Positions 58,453-64,000 of a stretch of 64,000 bases of DNA are shown here, piece after piece (position 1 is the stretch's first letter; the number at the start of each line of letters is the position of its first letter). Source of the DNA: Cubamyces lactineus (taxonomy: Eukaryota; Basidiomycota; Agaricomycetes; Polyporales; Polyporaceae); NCBI GenBank assembly GCA_022376465.1, contig JACDTU010000026.1:62001-126000 (forward strand), read 5' to 3'. The translations under genes and the position numbers were made by a program. Below the pieces are notes generated by a model. That model ran no database searches. It saw only the letters and a program-made list of their open reading frames with translations, and was not told the DNA's origin.

Positions 58453-58843
58453 TGCGAGGTTACGAGCACGAGCGGGGCGCGGGGGTTCTAAACAAAAAGT
58501 GCTCAGTGTTCGGAAGAGCGAACGATCTATTAGTTAGTTACCTAAACAAAAAGTGCTACACTAATGTCAGATAAGCAATGAATGAAAAGAACGTATGGGC
58601 CTCACCTCAGCGTTCGGAAGAGCGAACGATGAGGGAGGCGTCGATGGAACGCAAAAGGGATATGGGCGGGCGCGCCATTGATGGCGCGCACGCGAGAAGT
58701 CTCGATATGGACATCGTCGGTGGCTGAGGTCGATGGCGCGCGCTATCGTGGCGGAGGCGCTTTGACCTCGTACGGAGTGGGATACAAAACTAAACGAAAG
58801 AATATCTATAAAAGAACGAGTCGGTGAGTACCGTATAACAACA
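58453..58843 (-). repeat. 5' LTR of the copia element, 391 bp
   Basis: Upstream LTR in element orientation. It differs from the 3' LTR at a single base. It contains a repeated GTTCGGAAGAGCGAACGAT palindromic motif, twice, and a TATAAAAG-like stretch (plus strand, near 58806) whose minus-strand reading is CTTTTATA. Confidence 0.95.
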
Positions 58844-58848
58844 AGTTT
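58844..58848. repeat. Target-site duplication AGTTT (right)
   Basis: Second copy of the 5-bp duplication at 53651-53655. Confidence 0.9.
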
Positions 58849-60118
58849 CCCCATGACTTGAGTGCAAGGCTTCCGACGTCGAAGTATTGATATTCTGCCA
58901 TTCACGCAGTATCGAGTACGAGTAGTGGTGGAAAGATATTATTAAATACACTGGCAAGGGGAGTAAGTAATGATATAGATGAGTACGATTACTCAAAGAG
59001 TCCATATTGTAATGGTACTAGAATCATGATTGTATGATATTTATAGGTAATAGAATGTAATACTATCTACTAACAGGCCTGGATTGAGATTGTCAAGATA
59101 TTGAATACCGTTGATCCAGCCCCGTTTTAACCACTCTTTTGTGATGACCATCAGTGAAGCACACTCTGCCGAGCGAAGAAAGTGCATCTCAGAGGGTATG
59201 CCGGCACAACGAGAAGAGATGCTCAACAGCAATGCTGACGCCATGATTTATATCCCGCGCAATCCTTGACAGCACCGGGAACTTGTTGGCATATTCCTGT
59301 GAACACGGAGCCATTTACAAAGTCTGCGAATTATACACGTCAGTAAGCGGGGGTCCAACACGCACCTTCCACTAGAAACGAGCTAGTACTGGCCCATGAA
59401 TTATTACAATTTGATGCCGACGAAGCCGGGATGCGGCCCCGGAGCTCCGACTAACCGCTGAATCTTTGAGCACATACTGACTCGTGCCTGCATTGAATAC
59501 CATTAGATACGGGGGTTGTATCGTATTGTACAAGTAAACTATTCATATATAATGCATGACCGTGTTGTTAGATATGAGTAGACTGAAGCCCCGTATCTAT
59601 CATGTAATCCGAATAAAATCTTTAGTATTAATCATTATAAATCATATTTTTGTCCAGCACTAAGTACGAGGGAGAACTCAATATGTACGGCCTCCGCGCG
59701 TAGCGAGCGCTAAAGCTACTGAATGCCTTTTTTTCGATTCTTGACGTCATCGGGGCTGATCACTCTAACGGGCGAGACGCTGTTGGTCCGTCCATCCCCG
59801 TCGTTGGTAGGGAAAAATGATCAGGCCCCTCAACCAGGGGACACGAACGCCGACGCACCTCCTTGAACATCGCAGAACAAGCATTCGCCAAACGCACCTT
59901 CAACAGCGTAATTCCCCGACGTGCATTGCACTGTCCGCTCGGGAGCACTCACACATAGCCTCATGGATGGTATCCAAGGTATCCTATTGCCGGAGTGGGG
60001 TTATGCGCGCGGAATGTTGCAGAAGACACGTTGTTGCGGCCGTCTACATTAACATGACCAATAGAAAAATCGTGTACAGTAGTCGTAAATAGAGGAGGAT
60101 AAAGTCTAGAGAAGGCGA
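58849..60118. other. Intergenic, partly AT-rich, no gene seen
   Basis: 59500-59660 is markedly AT-rich compared with the rest of the window and may be old transposon debris or an exposed intergenic stretch. No coding signal. Confidence 0.45.
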
Positions 60119-60679
60119 TCATGCGGTCTGAAGGAGGACCTGTGTGAGGACATGCGCACGATTGATGTAGCAAACAGTGACGTACCGCCTCCTTGAGGTA
60201 GGTAACGAGGTCGTTGCGGTCCTTCTCCTTCTTAAGACCGGCGAACGCCATCTTCGTGCCAGGGATATACTGAGAACGGCGTCAGCAAACAAAGCGCGTT
60301 GACGTGGCAGAAGAGTACACACCTTTTTGGGGTTCTCGAGGTACTCGAAGAGAGTCTGCTCGTCCCAAGTAATGCCCTTGTTCACGTTGGCGGCGGTGTA
60401 GGAGTAGCCCTCCGCCTGACCAGTCTTACGACCGAAGACACTGAGAAACATCGCGCGTCAGCGCCCTTTGCCTGGCAGCGCAACACACAACATTGTAGAC
60501 TCACCCGTGAAGGTTGGGGCCAACCTTGTGAGGCTCGCCAGCACCAAGAGTATGGCACTGTGCGCAACGGGTCTTGAAGAGACCAGCGCCCTTGGAAGCG
60601 TCACCTATCGCACATATGGTTAGCACCGTGCCTCGCGTCTTGAGATTGTAAAGCGCGTCGTACCAGGCTGGAAAGGCAT
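60119..60679 (-). CDS. CYC1: Cytochrome c, 112 aa
   Basis: Five exons: 60664-60679, 60505-60604, 60323-60440, 60186-60269, 60119-60139. The first exon codes only MPFQP and part of a Gly, and the last only VLLQTA. The heme attachment site is CAQCH, followed by [53 protein letters not shown] and the axial Met in GTKMAF. It carries electrons between complexes III and IV in the mitochondrial intermembrane space. Four introns in 340 coding bases is typical for basidiomycetes. Intact. Confidence 0.97.
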
Positions 60680-61157
60680 GTCTAGAGTCTAAGAGGGTCG
60701 TGAGGGGAAGATTAGGGATGTAGTGGTACAAGTTGCTGCAAGAGCGAGGAATTGGGAGTTGTGACGAAAGCACTCGCTCAAATTTCGATTATAAGTACTG
60801 TGCGTGCCGGTTTTTCCCGGGTAGCGGGGGAGCCAATCACCGGCCGACCATTCCACGCAGGCCCAGCCGCCCAACCAGCCCCCGCCGCTTCCCGATGTTG
60901 CCGTGATCGCCGGTCAGCTTCCGGAGCGCCCGGGGTTGCTCATTAGCGCCCAGAGGAGGCGCTCGCACGTGAGGATCACGTCGTGGGAATGTTACGCGTG
61001 GACGTGCACCAGTGTGGGAAGATTATTGGGACTCCGCCCGCCCGTTGTTTAACATCGCGCCCTCACCACCGCGCGCGTCGGCGAGCGCGTCCCCGCCCTG
61101 CCCGCCGCACGACCCACGCGACTGCGTACGCACGACACGCGCTGATACTCTCTGCAC
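60680..61157. other. Shared upstream region of CYC1 and DSN1
   Basis: 477 bp between divergent start codons; C-rich towards the DSN1-like start. Probably both promoters. No specific element identified. Confidence 0.45.
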
Positions 61158-63237
61158 ATGAACGGCTCGCGCACGGCCACTATTGGACTAGAAGCACCCA
61201 TGATACCCACCCAGCCACAACCGTCCAAACGGAAAGCCACCGACGATGCCTACCCCCTCGCGACCACAGGCAAGAAGCTCAAACGAGAGGTGTGTGCACA
61301 CACCATTTGTATATTTATGTGCGCTATAGGCTTCATGCTAGACCTCGAAAGCCGGACCATCCAACAAGCGAAAGCGTAAGTGTCCCTATATCCGTGAGAG
61401 CGACGCGTTTCTGACCGATATTATGTCCTCATACAGTTAATGGAGAGGAGCAGCCAGGAGGACTGGTCATAGTACGCGCTCCAGCGCCGGCAAACCGCAC
61501 TTTCCACATTGAACCTCTGCCGTCAGAGTCACGCGCGCAGTCTCGTCAGCCCTCAGTGCAGCCGCAGGCGTCGCAGTCAACCAAGCCCCCATCGAAGAAA
61601 CTACGTGCGGACGGCTCAACTCGGGCTGTGGGAAAGGCAAAGGAGCGGGACGTCTATGCCACGACGCGTGCAGACCCAGAGGTGGATGAGGACGTGCGGC
61701 AGATGCAGTCGGAAACGGACACGCTACGAAGACGATCACAAGCGGCCGAACAAGTATCTGGAGCCGCATCAGGAAACTTTCAGTTTCCACCACGTACACC
61801 ACGGGCACCTACTGCGTCCTCCCGGCGGGACATCGAGACTATCATGCCGCTGGCAGAGGAAGAGACACCGCAGATCGAGAAGAACAAGATGATGCGGGGA
61901 GAGACAGGCCACAGGAGGAGGAGCTCTATTAGTCGCGGTAAGCGCATCAGTTCTAGCTATGAGACTACCGGCGTAATCTGTGAGTGGCATGTCCCTCTTT
62001 GTCTGCATGGCGATTCGCGTTCTCAATGCCGTGCAGCGCATCCGCACACGTCTGTCTCCGTCACGAGTTTCTTCAAGCACATCGATTGCGAACTACCCGA
62101 ACCTCAACGCGCACGCCAACTGCTTATATGGTGTTCAAACCGAGCTATGAACGAGCTTTCAGATCAAAGCCCTCAACCGTCGTCTTCAAGACGAAAGTCG
62201 ACGAATTCGGGCAAGGATCCACCACCGCTATCACCTTCTCAGGCGGACGTTTTGAAGCGGACGCAAGAGAATCTCATACGGATGATCGCAGAGAGGAAGG
62301 TAGACACGAACGTCTATGGAGGGGCTGGTTCGCAGAGCGGAGATGGTCGGCCGTTACGGGAGAATGAGCAGAACGTGAAGAACCGTGCTCGGGAGGCGCG
62401 GTTCAACGCCCACATCCAACAGTGCGTTACTCAACACTTTTTACGGTCGTGGTGCCGGGGCTGAACGCAAGGTTGGAACGTAGATCTAAACAAGAAGCAG
62501 AGGCGTGGAAAGAGCTCTCGGATTCGTACGATGCCCATAGGAAAGCCGTGCACGCGGAGATGGAGAAGCGGAAACGAGCCCTTGCGACGTGGAAAGCTAA
62601 GGGCAAAGAGCGGGCCACTGCAGAGGACTTGGATGAATGGGACGTCGAGAAGAGAGACCTGCCAACGGAGTTCCTGTCAAGTGGGAGCGTGGATCTTGCA
62701 CGAGAACTCGTCTTCGGAGATGCGTCGAAACGAAATCCGCTGAGTGGCCGCTTGAAGGACTTGGAGTATACGGTACGTTATTCTTCCCATTTCTTCAGCC
62801 CAGCTGGCTGATATTCTGCGAAGATGGACCGTGTGCACACCTTTGCGAATGCAGCGCTGCAGACCACTCGGGTAGCCGAGGATGATCTCGATCGACGCTT
62901 TGCCCTGCTCAATATCTCCCTCACATCCCGATCACAGCCTGCACCTCCAGCCGCCCACAGCGATTCCGCCTCTCTCTCATCATATATCCCTCCTACGCAT
63001 CCGCGAGCCCCTGCGACAGATCCACAAGATCTCCTTCGTGCGCTATCTCGGATAGACGCAGAAAGGCCGCCGACCCAGGTTGGCGATGCAGCGCGTCGAG
63101 CTGTGCGCGAGGTACAGCGAGCGACGGACGCGTCCTCGGGCATGTCGGAACGACACCTCACAAACGTCCCCCCACCAACGCCCCGGAAACCCCCAGGAAC
63201 CCCCCGCCGCGCTACCACTCCTGGTAAAGGGCGATGA
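61158..63237 (+). CDS. DSN1: Kinetochore protein DSN1/MIS13 (Mis12 complex), 602 aa
   Basis: Six exons: 61158-61289, 61342-61375, 61437-61979, 62037-62421, 62472-62772, 62824-63237. The N-terminal 230 residues are basic and look disordered. The diagnostic segment is RRRSSISRGKRISSSYETTGVISHPHTSVSVTSFFKHIDCELPEPQRARQLLIWC, split here by the third intron at TGVI/SHPH. A predicted coiled region follows (TQENLIRMIAERKVDTNVY, LERRSKQEAEAWKELS, AEMEKRKRALATWK). A Pro-rich C-terminus ends TPRKPPGTPRRATTPGKGR. DSN1 joins MIS12, NNF1 and NSL1 to link centromeric chromatin to the Ndc80 complex. An RRRSS-type Aurora B site near the start of the domain is as expected. All phases agree. Confidence 0.88.
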
Positions 63238-63795
63238 GACCCCTTTCGCTCTCATCCTACCCTCCTACCGCCGTGCTTTTTTACGACCAGCCTATTTAGT
63301 ACTGTAGTAGTCTCGTGTTCCCCACCGTTGCCACTTGTCCTTCATCCGCCTGTCTCGATTCGTTTTGTCCTGTCTTTCGTCGCTGTGCCTGGCTGCTTCC
63401 ATCTCGTTCGACCTTCCCGTACCCCCAGAAGATTGCTTGCAATTGTGTGTGTAGTACTGCGCCTGGACTTCAACGTCCCGCCGCTCATTAGGAACGGCGG
63501 GTACTAGTGCCGTATGTATTCTGTATTGGATATTCTTTTGAAGTCGAAACTCTCCTTGCTGACTGTTGGCTGGCCTCGTCGGATATGGGCTGACCTCAGA
63601 CGCCGAAACGCGCCTGTGCCGCGCAGGGTCATCCAAGCCGATGCTTTCTTCAACTTGCTCGCCGACCGTTTGTCCGTCACTCGAATACTGCCCGCACTGC
63701 TAGCTCGCAAGGTATCCACCGCAGCCAATTGCTCAACCTCCCCACTTTGTACGAATTCTAGCATCGGACGACAGGCACAGCTGCGAGTGGGGAGG
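63238..63795. other. Intergenic, no gene seen
   Basis: 558 bp between the DSN1 stop and the start of the last gene. An open frame runs into it from the right but lacks features before the ATG at 63796. Confidence 0.4.
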
Positions 63796-64000
63796 ATGCC
63801 ACAGTGGTGTACGAGACAGGTCTTTCGCTGTTTCAAGTGCCTCGAACGCTTCGCGGACAGACTAACGGGTGCAGCGGGTCCTGTCTTCGTCACCCTTGCA
63901 GTGGGTCTGCTCTCGACGGGCTTGTTCTGCTTCGGTACGTCTGACGCCGCTTGAACTTCTGACGCCGTCCAGAGTAGGCAGCAAGCTAACGTGGCCAATA
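63796..64000 (+). CDS. Start of a DHHC-type palmitoyltransferase (PFA-like), truncated by window end
   Basis: Only the first exon (63796-63934, about 46 codons) can be read: CTRQVFRCFKCLERFADRLTG followed by the hydrophobic AAGPVFVTLAVGLLSTGLFCF and a GTACGT donor. This N-terminus, with a basic amphipathic start and an AGPVF(V)-type first transmembrane helix, resembles fungal PFA3/PFA5-like protein S-acyltransferases. The DHHC cysteine-rich domain itself would lie beyond the window, so the identity rests on the N-terminus alone. Confidence 0.55.

Larger units (their letters stand above)
53656..58843 (-). mobile_element. Complete Ty1/copia LTR retrotransposon, 5.2 kb
   Basis: The element has two 391-bp LTRs with one mismatch, a perfect AGTTT target duplication, a primer-binding site, a purine-rich tract and one uninterrupted gag-pol frame. 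All the parts expected for autonomous transposition are there, and the near-identical LTRs mean that the insertion is recent. It sits between chitinase 4 and the cytochrome c gene and interrupts no gene that I can see. Confidence 0.96.

Overview
The window is nuclear DNA from a filamentous basidiomycete, most likely a wood-decay agaricomycete such as a polypore. This is inferred from gene-dense sequence with many 45-60 nt introns (GTRNGT donors, CTNAC-like branch points), fungal families such as DUF6533 membrane proteins, multiple GH18 chitinases, TMS1/Serinc, ALG12 and YPI1, and a recently inserted Ty1/copia element. The species cannot be named from sequence alone. Gene models were assembled by hand from GT/GC-AG junctions with frame and family checks. 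Exon lists are in the entries.

Layout. 0.4-3.7 kb: a 942-aa leucine-rich-repeat protein. 4-18 kb: a cluster of three GH18 chitinase paralogs on the minus strand. The first two are a tandem duplication with identical 11-exon structure and similar flanks. Between them sits a 4.8-kb element (6284-11109) with imperfect terminal inverted repeats and a putative TCATG target duplication. It encodes a single 1236-aa protein with a coiled-coil N-half and an RNase-H/DDE-like C-half. The second chitinase unit preserves the matching uninterrupted site. 19.6-27.2 kb: a sulfite-oxidase-type molybdoenzyme, a 74-aa DUF1748 protein, an alpha/beta hydrolase, a TMS1/Serinc protein and a RAD51 paralog.

29.9-41.3 kb: a DUF6533 membrane protein, ALG12 mannosyltransferase, an allantoate-permease-like MFS transporter, a 2-oxoglutarate/Fe(II) dioxygenase and a MYND zinc-finger protein. 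43.9-49.3 kb: indoleamine 2,3-dioxygenase, the TFIIF small subunit, a Rossmann-fold protein and a YPI1/PPP1R11 phosphatase regulator. 51.3-53.3 kb: a fourth, divergent GH18 gene on the plus strand, sharing the unusual 8-nt second exon. 53.66-58.84 kb: an intact copia element (391-bp LTRs, one mismatch, AGTTT target duplication). 60.1-64 kb: cytochrome c, a DSN1/MIS13 kinetochore protein and the start of a DHHC-type palmitoyltransferase that runs out of the window.

The genes are mostly unrelated housekeeping and metabolic genes, as usual in fungi. The exception is the chitinase group (cell-wall remodelling or chitin turnover). The most unusual object is the TIR element at 6.3-11.1 kb. About 17 kb of the window has no gene that I can support.
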